64,000 nt of DNA from Paraescarpia echinospica (Eukaryota > Annelida > Polychaeta > Sabellida > Siboglinidae). The notes beneath the pieces are model-generated. The model did not search any database, had not been told where the DNA came from, and saw only the letters and a program-made list of their open reading frames with translations. The stretch covers positions 17,979,087-18,043,086 of the forward strand of contig CM034534.1 of NCBI GenBank assembly GCA_020002185.1. Reading direction: 5' to 3'. Made by a program: the position numbers and the translations under genes. Positions 36,191-48,400 of the stretch are shown one piece after another (within the stretch, counting starts at the first letter, position 1; every line of letters begins with the position of its first letter).

Positions 36191-37706
36191 ACCAACACCG
36201 CCAACTCCGCCACCACCACCACCACCACCACCAACATCACCACCACCACCTACACCACCAACACCACTATCACCACCACCACCACCAACACCACCAACAC
36301 CACCAACATCACCAACACCGCCAACACCGCCAACACCGCCAACACCGCCTACACCGCCTACACTGCCAACACCGCCAACACCGCCAACACCGCCAACACC
36401 GCTAACACCGACAACACCGACAACATCGCCAAAACACCAACAACACCAACACAACCAACACCACCAACACCACCAACAACACCAACAACACCAACACCAC
36501 CAACACCACCAACAACACCAACAACACCAACAACACCAATAACAACACCAACACAACCAACAACACAAACAACACAAACAACACCAATAACATCACAAAC
36601 ACCAACACCACAAACACCAACACCACAAACAACACCAACAACACCAACAACACCAACAACACCAACAACACCAACACCAACGACACCAACAACACAAACA
36701 ACACCAACAACACCAACAACACCACCACTACTATTACCACTATCACCACCAACGCCACCACCACCACAACCACCACTACCACCATCGCCACCACCACCAT
36801 CATCATCATCACCACCACCATCACTACCACCACTACCACCACCAGCACCACCAGCACCATCACCACCATCACCACCATCACCACCATCACCACCATCACC
36901 ACCATCACCACCAGCACCACCAGCACCATCACCACCAGCACCACCAGCACCATCACCACCATCACCACCATCACCACCATCACCACCATCACCACCATCA
37001 CCACCAGCACCATCACCACCATCACCACCATCACCACCATCACCACCATCACCACCATCACCACCATCACCACCATCACCACCATCACCACCATCACCAC
37101 CATCACCACCATCACCACCATCAACACCATCACCACCATCACCACCACCACGACCAAAACCACCACCACCACTACACCATCCACCATCTCCATCACCACC
37201 AGCACCATCACCTCCACCACCACTATCACCACTAACACCACCACCATCACCACCACCCATCACCACCATCATCATCATCACCACCACCATCACTACCACC
37301 ACTACCACCACCAGCACCACCAGCACCATCACCACCATCACCACCATCACCACCATCACCACCATCACCACCATCACCACCAGCACCACCAGCACCATCA
37401 CCACCAGCACCACCAGCACCATCACCACCATCACCACCATCACCACCATCACCACCATCACCACCATCACCACCAGCACCATCACCACCATCACCACCAT
37501 CACCACCATCACCACAATCACCACCATCACCACCATCACCACCATCACCACCATCACCACCATCACCACCATCACCACCAGCACCATCACCACCAGCACC
37601 ACCAGCACCATCACCACCATCACCACCATCACCACCATCACCACCATCACCACCATCACCACCATCACCATCACCACCATCACCACCATCACCACCACCA
37701 GCATTG
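36190..37706. repeat. 1.5-kb A/C-rich trinucleotide array with higher-order structure
   Basis: The plus strand is made of ACC, AAC, ATC and AGC triplets and is almost free of G. The first part is AACACC-type, the later part CACCAT-type. From about 36798 the pattern CATCATCATCATC...ACTACC...CAGCACCACCAGC repeats from 37267, an offset of 469 bp, so the array has a higher-order unit. A frame of 598 codons stays open only because the units are multiples of three and lack stop codons; the Thr/Pro translation is not evidence of a gene. Confidence 0.95.
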
Positions 37707-38105
37707 CAAACTTGCTACTTCTGTTGGTGTTCCCCTTTCAGCTTTGCAAACCCGCTTGTAACTGATGTCGCATCACGACCTCTGAATGTCCATCCTCGTT
37801 ACGGTATTAACTAATAATTTCATTATTAACGATGTTTTATAGCTGCTCAGATCAACAACATTGTTCGCCACAACAGCGCAGTATTCGCAAGCAATGTAAA
37901 ACAAAGACATCGTATATTATTGAAAACGTTGTATGCGACGACGGTTGTGTTAGTGATCTATCTTACATTAATGTCAGTTTGACAATTAGCATTTTGCAGA
38001 TATTGTGAAACACATTGAAGAATCGAACTAGATAAGTTAGTGTGAAAGGCATAGCGCCGCCAAAAACACCGTGAAAACGTAACGATTTCCCATTCAATTT
38101 AAATA

Positions 38106-38271
38106 TGTGTGTGTGTGTTGTTGTGTGTGTGTGTGCGTGTGTTTGTGTGTTTGTTTGTATGTGTGTGAGTGTGTGTGTATGTGTATGTGTACGTGTATGT
38201 GAGTGTGTGTGTTTGTGTGTGAGAGTGTGTGTGTATGTGTGTGTGTGTGTGTGTGTGTGTTTGTGTGTTTG

Positions 38272-38304
<33 letters not shown>

Positions 38305-38583
38305 TTGTGTGTGTGATGGTGTGTTTGTTTGTGTGTTTGTGTGTGTGTGAGTATGCGTAGATATATGTATGTATGCATTCATGTATGCATGTATGTATGT
38401 AAATACTATGTATGTATGCATGTGTATGTGTGTATGTGTGTATGTGTGTATGTGTGTATGTGTGTATGTGTGTATGTGTGTATGTGTGTATGTGTGTATG
38501 TGTGTATGTGTATGTGTATGTGTGTGTTTCTGTGTGACTTTGTGTGTGTGTGTTTCTGTGTGTTTCTGTGTGACTTTGTGTGT

Positions 38584-38614
<31 letters not shown>

Positions 38615-38646
38615 GTGTGCGTGTGCGTGTGTGTGTGTAAGAGTGT

Positions 38647-38678
<32 letters not shown>

Positions 38679-39265
38679 TTGTTTGTTTATGTGCGTGTGA
38701 TTGTTGTGCTGATGTGTTTGTTTGTTTGTTTGTTTGTGTGTTTGTGTTTTTGTTTGTTTCTTTGTTTGTGTGTTTGCGTGTTTGCGTGTTCGCGTGTTTG
38801 CGTGTTTGCGTGTTTGCGTGTTTGCGTGTTTGTGTGTGAGTGTGCTTGTGCGTGTGAATGTGTGTGTGTGTGTGTTGTGTGGGTGTGTTTGTTTGTGTGT
38901 GTTTCTGTGAGTTTCTGTGTATGTGTGCGTGCGTTTGTGTGTGTTTGTGTGTGTTTGTGTATGTTTGTGTATGTGTGTTTGTGTGTGTTTGTGTATGTGT
39001 GTTTGTGTGTGTTTGTGTATGTGTGTTTGTGTGTGTTTGTGTAATTTAGTGAGTGTGTGTGTGTTTGTGTGTGTATGTGTATGCACGTATGTGTATATGT
39101 ATGTATGTATGTACGTACGTACGTACGTATGTATGTATGTATGTATGTATGTATGTATGTATGTACGTATGTATGTATGTATGTATGTATGTACGTATGT
39201 ACGTATGTATGTATGTATGTATGTATGTATGTATGTATGTATGTATGTGTGTGTGTGTGTGTGTG
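38106..39265. repeat. GT-rich and GTAT tandem repeats
   Basis: GT with TTTG, TATG and CGTG variants fills 38106-39080, including a TGTGTA hexamer run near 38420-38520 and GTTTGC units near 38770-38830. Pure GTAT/GTAC units follow at about 39092-39250. Confidence 0.95.
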
Positions 39266-40250
39266 TTTATTCGCTAGAGTAGCACCATCTGGGGAATGCT
39301 TCGCTATGCAATGTGTCTATTAAAAAAGTAAACCGGTTTATCACCAGTCAGTTCTCTTATGTAGGAGCAAGGGCTTCTAGAAAATAATAGAATATCGCAA
39401 ACACGTCAGTAATTAAATAACTGTGTTTTTTTCGAGATGTGTCGCCAATTATTAGATCAAACTCCATTGATCCAAGGAAGCAAATGAGTAAATAGAAAGA
39501 GGCGACTGCAGTTTGGCACCTGCAACGAGAGGCACATACAGTGTCCCAAAGTCAGCCTATACATGTATATGACGTTGACTCGCGAAAACGCCCATCGCGG
39601 AGGTTTGACCTGTCAACAGTCGCGTCATTCTCTTCGAAGCTTTAATCAAAGCCGATAGCGGAGATTAGCCAAGTAAACACAGGGCGGCCAAGAATGTCCA
39701 CACCCACGTGTCGTCATATGTGTGTCCGCCAAGCTCGGATGTGTTCGTAGTAGGCCTACATCCACCGCCGTGAACAGACCCAGTCCCGCAGCTCTGACAC
39801 CTCCTGCAGTAAGTACACCGTCTCTAGTTGGCTGCGAGCGTGTAGTCGTCGAACAATTAGCCTAAAGAAACTTAATAGTTTGCGCATGTTTGTGTCTAAG
39901 TCTTTCAATACTTTTGCCGTAAGCGCTCATGTAGAAGATACTGAATGTGTATCGATGAATTGATTGATATAAATTAATATACAACATAAGGAGGAAACGT
40001 AAGTTTCCGCATCAACTCACCGTTAATATGACCTCTGCACCTTAGCACAGAGCTACATAAAATAAATTGTGCATAAAATACATATTTCTCCAGTATAATT
40101 CATTTTATAAATATATAACAATACAATGCTGTACTATTACTTGTAATCTGAAGTTGGATGTTAATACGTTTTTATTTCATTTGATATGAATTGAAGCGAA
40201 ATACTATAAGTGCATTTGCGACTAGTAAAGCCAAACAGTGCAGTTAAATA

Positions 40251-40288
<38 letters not shown>

Positions 40289-40739
40289 GTTAAGATTTTA
40301 ACAAAACCTGAAATGTTAATCCTATTATGCCATAGCTGTTGCAAACAATGATTTGTAGCCGCATTGATACCTTTCTGGGTAGTGCAGCAGGGTAACTGTA
40401 TGTTCTATAAATATACATAAACTTAAGCATGTAACCAAACATCGCAGTGATCCTCCTAATGATTATATTGACTCTGTTCCGTGTTCTGCCTGTGCTGACA
40501 AGAATAATAGGTTGCGTAAATATGTTTACACATTTCGATTGTTTAAATTAATAATAACAACAGTAATGCACGGTGTTGGTGTCGTGGACCTACACTATAA
40601 TGTCAATCGAATCTGAATGTGTTCCTCGGAACTGTGCAGAAATATTATACAGTGAAACCTGTCTTAGCGGACACATGTCCAAGACAAAAGCCTATCTACA
40701 TTTGTCACTTTCTGAAATGTCTGCAGTCACTACGCTGTC

Positions 40740-40900
40740 CACTCTGGACAGACTGTCCATGTATTAATTCATACAACTGAGTGAACTGGAGCAACGTAGA
40801 GTGAACGAATTTGCATAAGGTTCGGCATAGCAGCACAGGATTCGAACCCGAATCCTTTCGGTCAATAGTACGAAGCTCTAGCACTGCACCACTGCGCTCC
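40740..40900 (-). mobile_element. tRNA-derived SINE (head and middle)
   Basis: On the minus strand the copy begins GGAGCGCAGTGGTGCAGTG, has a perfect B box GGTTCGAATCC, and continues through AATTCGTTCACTCTACGTTG and CTCCAGTTCACTCAGTTG. This is the clearest head of the family seen at 10983-11235. The L2-like tail is missing or replaced. Confidence 0.75.
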
Positions 40901-43104
40901 ACTTGGTCATAAAAGACATGGTGTGTAATACCCCCCCCCCCTAAATACCTGGCGCGGTTATGACTTTACGCGATCCATTCACACGACCAAGTTCAAACTA
41001 CGCATATGCAGACGACAATCAAGGTTTTTTTGTAAATTACTAGCAACATTGAAGAAGTATGATTATTATATATGTACAAAAATTTGTCGTACATAACATG
41101 TGTGGTCCATCAATCTATAATCTGGATGTACAGTGGCAATCCCTGTGTTAATAAATTTGATTGCCCAATACCAACCTACCCAATAATTGGCGTAAATTCA
41201 GTACAAACAGAGAAAGGGCTGCATGAACATAACACGGATACACTGGGAATAGGGGGGTACCGAGTGGAGTAGTACACGAAATGCAGACGACATGCCTCAC
41301 ATAGGAGTGTCGAGTACGATAGCGCGCCGTCACCCAGTAAAGCGCAATTAAATGTGTTTTGGTCCGACACATTCCTTCGATTAATGTTATCCCCGGACAT
41401 TGCTCGAAATCAAGCTGTCTATCATTTTATTTTCATTTATGCAACTTTCTCTTCGCAGATAAACTATTACAATCGGGTAATGAGCTCAAGCGCTGCTGGG
41501 TCGTGGCGATCACCGGATTAACTGTCATGCACGTGATGATACTGAATCACCGTTCATCTATTGTCGTTGACACCAAGTGAACTGTGGACAGCACAGCGTT
41601 CTTTCACCTCTAGGCCATTAGTCACCACTTCCCAGTTGTAGGAGATAGCAGTTAAATTTGGCACATCACACACCAACACTACTAAATCGTCCGCAGTTCG
41701 AAAACGTCACGCTACGTAATCGTTTGTTGCTCAAAAACATAAATCTGTCAGATTCAATGGTACTAACACAACTGGCATAAAAAGTAACCGATACTTATTA
41801 ATTAACACTAACTCCGTTATTCCTTCTGGAAAACAAAACGAAACCGTAAGTTAAAAACACATCATAGCTACCGTCAGTGAAGCTACGAAATGGTCATCAT
41901 AGGCGCAGGACTCGTCAAACTAAAATGGGACATGCCGTTCAGTGATGTTACCAATGTACATGTTAGATGACAGAATAGTTGTCACCAAACTACATGTATG
42001 ACACCATGGGTGACGCTTCGTGGAGTTGGGTGTGTTGGCCAGCTGCAGCTGTTGCTGTCGATGTGTCAACGCCTCTATCGTGGAGTCACTCTACTTTCGC
42101 CTTTTACTTTACTTTTGCTGTACCTATTGAAGCGAATCCACGTCTGCGAGTTACAGCAGGCGTTTTTGTTGCTATTTCAATATTGTCGGTACAATGCTCA
42201 AGCCTGTCAAAATGTGTTTTTCTCCATTCGTTGCATCTGTCTAACTGTGGTTATCATGCTGTCGCCTGTTTACACATACATCTCAAGTAAGTAGACTTAT
42301 GGGAGACGAAAGCTAACTAATTTACCATTATCCACTTATCATCTTCTCTCACTTTAATAACTTCAAAGTTAACCAAACTTAATAATAATAACGTTATTTA
42401 TGCACGAAAATCCAAAGTAGAACTCTGTTCAGTAGTGTTGACAATAGTCGTTAGCAATTATAGGAAATAAATATAATAATAATACAAGTAAAACATATAA
42501 ATAAAAAACTGAACTAGAGCAATTATATCAAAGATGACATTGATGTAAATTATATTATATATCATCCGTATTAAAAATAAGTATATATATATATATATAT
42601 ACATAAATATATAAAACAACTATTTAGTAAATTGCGAATGAAGATATGTTATGTTTCTAAGTAAGATATGTTATGTTTCTAAATAAAAGGATAGTGCCAT
42701 ACATCTAATGCACGCCTTCCTATGTGTAACTGATTTAATTGTACACAGAATCTTATCTGGTGGATATCATGACATGGAATAACCTTATTGCAACTTCATC
42801 TGCCAGCGCGAGTCCAGATCACATAGTCGATCATGTCCCTAGTAAAATCAATAAAGCGCCTCTCTGTATAGATAAGTTTAGCAAACACCGGACATACGAG
42901 ATATGCCCACGCGTGTCCAGTGTTGGATGTTGACCTCAAATCTGACCGATGCAGTATTTCTTATCACATTATAGTACAGTGTAACCTCGCAATTAAGATC
43001 CCCGTCGGAACTGGGCCAACGTGATCTGAATGTAGCGGTGACCGTATTAGTCGGAACTAATTTCCTGTGTTACAGAAATAATTTTGGATTGTGTTAGGGT
43101 GACC

Positions 43105-43153
43105 CGGGGGCGGGCGGGCGGGCGGGCGGGCGGGCGGGCGGGCGGGCGGGCGA
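43105..43153 (+). repeat. GGGC tetranucleotide array
   Basis: About 12 GGGC units, all G and C, in A+T-rich surroundings. Each unit supplies a GGG run, giving G-quadruplex potential on the plus strand. Confidence 0.97.
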
Positions 43154-43539
43154 AACGTGACCGGGCGGGCATACATATGTGTATGATGTGCGATCGCAAA
43201 TTTAGTATAAGTTGTAATATAAAGTTTACTGTGTTTTATATGTGAATGACAATGGTTGTCTACACGAGTGTAATATGACTCTTCAACTATGTGGTCAGAT
43301 TAGAGTGAACTCAACACTGTACTGTCCCAACAGTACGTATGCGTTTCAGAAATAGTTTGTGTTTACACATCGTGTTCCATTACGCTAATTGCTTACATGG
43401 CAAACAGAAAGTGTGACTAACAGCGTGGTGACATGGAGCAGGTCAACAAAGAATGTATTCATACCAGACAGTCATTCCCGAACGCAGCGTTCTGAGAAAT
43501 ATAAGAGAAAGTGTTTTACTCAATCCGTATTTAAATGTA

Positions 43540-43790
43540 AACCTTTGAGGACCATACTACATATGCGAGAGTACAGGTTCTCACAGAGGACGATCAACAA
43601 AATGATCGTGTTAATGCCAACACCGTGAAATATGCTTAATAACAAAACTGACAGACACCTACCATTGGCGGAATCAACAAAGATGAAAATGATTGGAGTT
43701 TCGATGGCCCAACGACTTCCGTGTTCAGGTAGCATATGTACCTTATCTCTTTAGGTGATAATCTTGTTAAACATTTTGTTGCTGATATGT
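43540..43790 (+). mobile_element. Decayed LINE 3' end, same family as 3066 and 61780
   Basis: The translation from 43563 reads MREYRFSQRTIN, matching MRKYSFSQRTIN in the copy at 3066, and then breaks up by small deletions. About 200 bp further on, GATAATCTTGTTAAAC resembles the common 3' tail. It is a non-coding relic. Confidence 0.6.
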
Positions 43791-44360
43791 TTTCAGAATC
43801 TACGAATAGCCGCCACCAGTGACATATTTGTGGGTCGTTAGGCTATGGCCCTTTTATTAATTTATACAATTCATACGTAACCTTTTGCACTACTTCAATT
43901 AATAACAGAACATTAATTAATGACTAGCCTTGTCCACATTCCACCCCGCATCCGGAGTCAGTCACATATATGTCACCAGACATGGTTTTGAATAACAGCA
44001 GTGCGGATAGAACCGTTATCTTTCACACAGTGTTCCCTTAGTTGAACACGTGGGGAGATTGAGCATCGTCGTGTCCATAGTGATACCTTAAACCGCGTCG
44101 AGTGTCGCATGCACGAGGGCGTTTGGAAGTATTAACCCACAGTTACTACGCAAAAGATGTTCTAATTACACCACTGTATTTGTGAAAGCTTTTGATACAT
44201 AATGAAATTGTCAGACTTTGAATTGTCTTTGTGTTGTGCTGTGATTAATGTCAGTTGTTGATACAAGGACTGACACATTAATGTAGATTAGCAGCAAACG
44301 AAATCCAATTGTGCGGCTTCACAAGCATTACATTATGATTCTACGATGTGCATGCGTAGT

Positions 44361-44377
44361 CATTTATTGTTTTGTTC

Positions 44378-44410
<33 letters not shown>

Positions 44411-44695
44411 TAATTTATATATATATTATATATATGTGTATATATATATATACACATATATATAAATTATATATATATACAAATTATATATATGTATATA
44501 TAAATTATATATATATATATATAAATTATATATATTATATATATATATATATATAACAAAACAATAAATGTATATATATATATATATATACACATATATA
44601 TAAATTATATATATATACAAATTATATATATGTATATATAAATTATATATATATATATATATAAATTATATATATATTATATTATATATATATAT
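44361..44695. repeat. AT-rich repeat: inverted flanks and a 138-bp direct repeat
   Basis: Unique 16-bp arms (44361-44376 and 44555-44570) are exact reverse complements and enclose 178 bp of TA-rich sequence. A segment beginning TACACATATATATAAATT at 44451 recurs at 44589, an offset of 138 bp. Inverted and direct duplication are therefore superimposed. Confidence 0.9.
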
Positions 44696-45453
44696 TCTTA
44701 CCTCCATACTACTGGCCCGTCGGAATAAAGAAAGTGACTTGACAACATCTGACATTTAACTCCCCATCTGCCAAATTTCGAGTGAAGGTCAAGTCATCGG
44801 CAATGACCGTAAACCCCTTTTTGTGGTTATTGTGCAACACGTAAGCGTCGTCATGCAGCTGGATCAATTAGTTTCCCCATACCCATAATGTAGTAAGCAA
44901 ATAGTGCATAGAAACCGGCAAGCAAACACTTATATAAATACTATTGAAGACATTAATTATTCATGGAAATCTAATATAATTTGGAGACAAACAGTGCTAT
45001 CTCAGTGCATTGTGTTTTATTGTGGTTAACACTTAACATTAAATTCCGTATGAATCCGTATAAACTCATGCACATAAAATGGTATTGTTTCGAAACTAGA
45101 TTTAAAAACACTATATTCAAATTAAATTCAAACCATTCAGTGCCGACGTTCAAATAAATCAAATCGTTTTGATCACAAAATCTTTATCGTTTTATCATCG
45201 ACATGCACAATCATTAGGTGTTTCGTCTATAGGCCCTGTACACATATATCCTAACATGTTGACTACCCAAAGGTGTTTTATTAATCATTCCTGGGTTCAA
45301 ACATGAAGTTCAAACGCAAAATACCAACACAGTTTCAACACGAGGAGAGTATGTTGAACACATTGTAGAGTCGTTTTAACTTATTTTGAAAATATTCTAG
45401 AGTATTTTGAAGGGGGTGTTTTGAACGGCCTGTCTGTGGTCCAACAGAAAACC

Positions 45454-48400
45454 ATGGGCGAGGGAAAGTTCTTCGTCATCAGGAGCCAGATGAATGGCCT
45501 CGTTTTAGACATCAAGGGCAATAATTGCTGCCCGGGAAACCCTGTCGCCACGTGGGAACAACATGGCGGCGACAACCAGCTGTGGTATGAGGACGCCATT
45601 TCCGGTGTGATCCGCAGCAAACTCGACGATAGTTTCGTTCTTGAAATACAAGGTAAGTGTGTGAATCATGCGTGAAGTGTCACCAGTGATGAATAGATAT
45701 TAGACTCGAGGTTCCTTCTGGTGACTAGCTATGTACACGCATGCGTTGTTCAGTGAGGGGCGCAGCCATTTTGTGCATACTACGCGTGTTCTGAGAAGTA
45801 GTTAGATGTTTTCCGCTCTACGTAACTCTAGTTCCATAACGTATAGACCGGCCACATCTCGTTGATCCACGTGTTTGTTCAAATGTACAGACAACTAGTT
45901 TTATTCATATAAAACCCGAAACAAATTAATAAATATCACAATTATAACAATTACATTTATTGATGGTCGCACAATTAAGTCCCAAAACATGTAATGCGTT
46001 ACATAGGTGTTAGTTTGGTCGTCACCACTTAAATAAATTGCAACATTGGTGCCATCTAACGAGTGAAACACGTGTTAATTCATTTTGACGCTAATAACCA
46101 TTTTGGATCGTAAAACTTATAAGTCACAAACCATGCATTGGTTGAACTAATGTTAAGCAACGATAAACGCATATTTTTGTTTCATGTGCTGTGTTGTATT
46201 CAGACAACACGTTGGTGGTCGGTCCGTTCTGCCCCGACGCCTACATGCAGCGCTGGCAGCCCGCCGGAGACCGTGTGATGAACCGGGACAACCCGAGCAT
46301 GGTGCTCGACATCGCAAACCACGACTCGGAGCCTGGCGCCCGAGTCTGCAGCTGGGACTATAACGGCGGACCAAACCAGATGTGGTCCTTCGAGTATCAG
46401 TAAGTATTATGCAATCCAAATGTGGTCCTTCGAGTAACAGTGAGTACCAATCGGACCAAACCAGCTGTGTTCCTTTGAGTATCAGTGAGTACCAGGCGGA
46501 CCAAACTAGCTGTGATCCTTTGTGATCCTGTGAGTACCAGGCGGACCAAACCAGCTGTGGTCCTTTGAGTATCAGTGAGTACCAGGCGGACCAAACCAGA
46601 TGTGATCCTTGGAGTATCAGTGAATACCAGGCGGACCAAACCAGATGTGATCCTTTGAGTATCAGTGAGTACCAGGCGGACCAAACCAGATGTGATCCTT
46701 TGAGTATCAGCGAGTACCAGGCGGACCAAACCAGATGTGGTCCTTTGAGTATCAGTGAATACCAGGCGGACCAAACCAGATGTGATCCTTTGAGTATCAG
46801 TGAGTACCAGGCGGAACAAACCAGGTGTGATCCTTTGAGTATCAGTGAGTACCAGGCGGACCAAACCAGATGTGATCCTTTGAGTATCAGTGAGTACCAG
46901 GCGGACCAAACCAGATGTGATCCTTTAAGTATCAGTGAGTACCAGGCGGACCAAACCAGATGTGATCCTTTGAGTATCAACGAGTATTATACAATCCAAA
47001 TGTGGTCCTTCGAGTAAAAGTGAGTATTAGGCAAACCAGCCGTGATCCTTTGAGTATCAGTGAGTACCAGGCGGACCAAACTAGCTGTGATCCTTTGAGT
47101 ATCAATGAGTATTATACAATCCAAATGTGGTCCTTAGAGTATAAATGAGTAGTAAGCGGACCAAACCACATGTGATCCTTCAGTATCAGTGATTATTATT
47201 ATGATAACCAGATGTGATTCTTCAAGTATCAGTGAATATTATGCAAACCAGATGTGGTCCTTCAAATATCAGTGAGTAGTTTGCAAACCAGATGGGATCA
47301 TTCGAGCATCAGTGAGTTTTATTATGCAAACCAAAGGTGCTCCTTCAAGTACCAGTGAGTATTATGCACAGTAGATGTGATCCTTCGAGTATCAGTGAAT
47401 ATTAAGCGGGCCAAACGAGATATGGTCCTTCGAGTATCAGTGAGTATTAGGCAAATCAGATGTGGTCCTTCAAGTATAAGTGAGTATAATAAAAATAAAA
47501 ATAATACAGGTTCTTTTACCGTGCGATCTCCAACTAATAGTTAATCAATGCTCTCACAATATAGAAACATTTTAAAACAATTAAAATAATATATAAATTA
47601 GGTATAAATTAATTAATTTACAAGATAAATAATTAAATAATAAATAGATTAATTAATTAACAAGTCACAAAAACGCCCTGTAAATAAATATTTATATTGT
47701 CCACCATAAGTTTATTTAAATAAATATATCTTCAGGTAACGTTTAAATAAAACCACAGACGAAGAATCTCGTAGAGTCAGTGGCAGTTCGTTCCATTTGG
47801 CAGGACCAGTTATGCCAAACGCTCGCTTGCCGAGTATTAGGCAAACCAGATAAGGTCCTTCGAGTATCATTGAGAACCGGGTGTGAATGACCTCGTGTGC
47901 AGGTCCATAGCGTGCTTGATTTGGGGTGCATTTTGACCTGCGACTGCAGAATCAATAAAAAAAAATTGCGACCTCCAATTGCACCCGTCTTTTAGTTCCT
48001 CCAACAGCAACCCTCTTTGAGGCTTACAAAACCCTGCACCCCTTTAGGATTACCAAACAAAATAACTCATCTGTTGAAATGGAATTCTTTTCCCTCAATC
48101 GGAACTCTTACCTCAGCGGGTGTGTGTGCGCATACGAACACATCGCCAGAGGCATGTCCACATAAGATAGTCTAAAGGGGGCCTCCTCCACTGGCGGCGT
48201 AACCTTCAGCTTCTCCGCTGGCTCGGCTTGACTGGTAACATCGGAAGACGGGGAGGGGGTTGAAAAATGGTCACCTTCTTCTCGTTGTCTCGCACTGCCT
48301 CGTGTTTAGGCTCGACTGGTGACATAGGAAGACGGAGGGGGGGGGGGAGGTCGCTGTTGAAATATTTGTGTTGCTGCGCCACCGTAACTTCTTCAGACAC

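Larger units (their letters stand above)
39270..45453. other. Six kilobases without a confident exon
   Basis: The stretch holds a SINE (40740-40900), a GGGC array (43105-43153), a LINE scrap (43540-43790) and AT-rich repeats (44361-44695). A donor-like GCA/GTAAGT at 39809 could end a 5' UTR exon of the lectin gene. Overlapping frames at 41979-42294 end at a GTAAGT-like site but match nothing I recognise. Confidence 0.4.

Noticed and set aside
35969..37765. 598-codon open frame on the plus strand and a 448-codon frame on the minus strand
   Set aside because: Both follow entirely from triplet-phased simple repeats; the translations are monotonous Cys/Val, Thr/Pro or Val/Met runs with no domain or splice context.
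38093..39323. Several Cys/Val and Thr/His frames
   Set aside because: Products of GT and GTAT simple repeats.
41979..42294. Overlapping frames starting near ATG at 42005 and ending at a GTAAGT-like site
   Set aside because: I considered a first exon of a membrane transporter because of the hydrophobic stretch and good start context, but no frame keeps recognisable motifs and two frames are equally open.
42970..43085. CAGTGTAACCTCG-like motif and similar sequences near 8230 and 40650
   Set aside because: They resemble Tc1/mariner or pogo-type ends, but I could not pair terminal repeats or find TA duplications.
46153..46980. 275-codon minus-strand frame with a 15-residue repeat
   Set aside because: It is the reverse complement of the 45-bp minisatellite, itself derived from lectin exon 2. 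It has no independent coding evidence.
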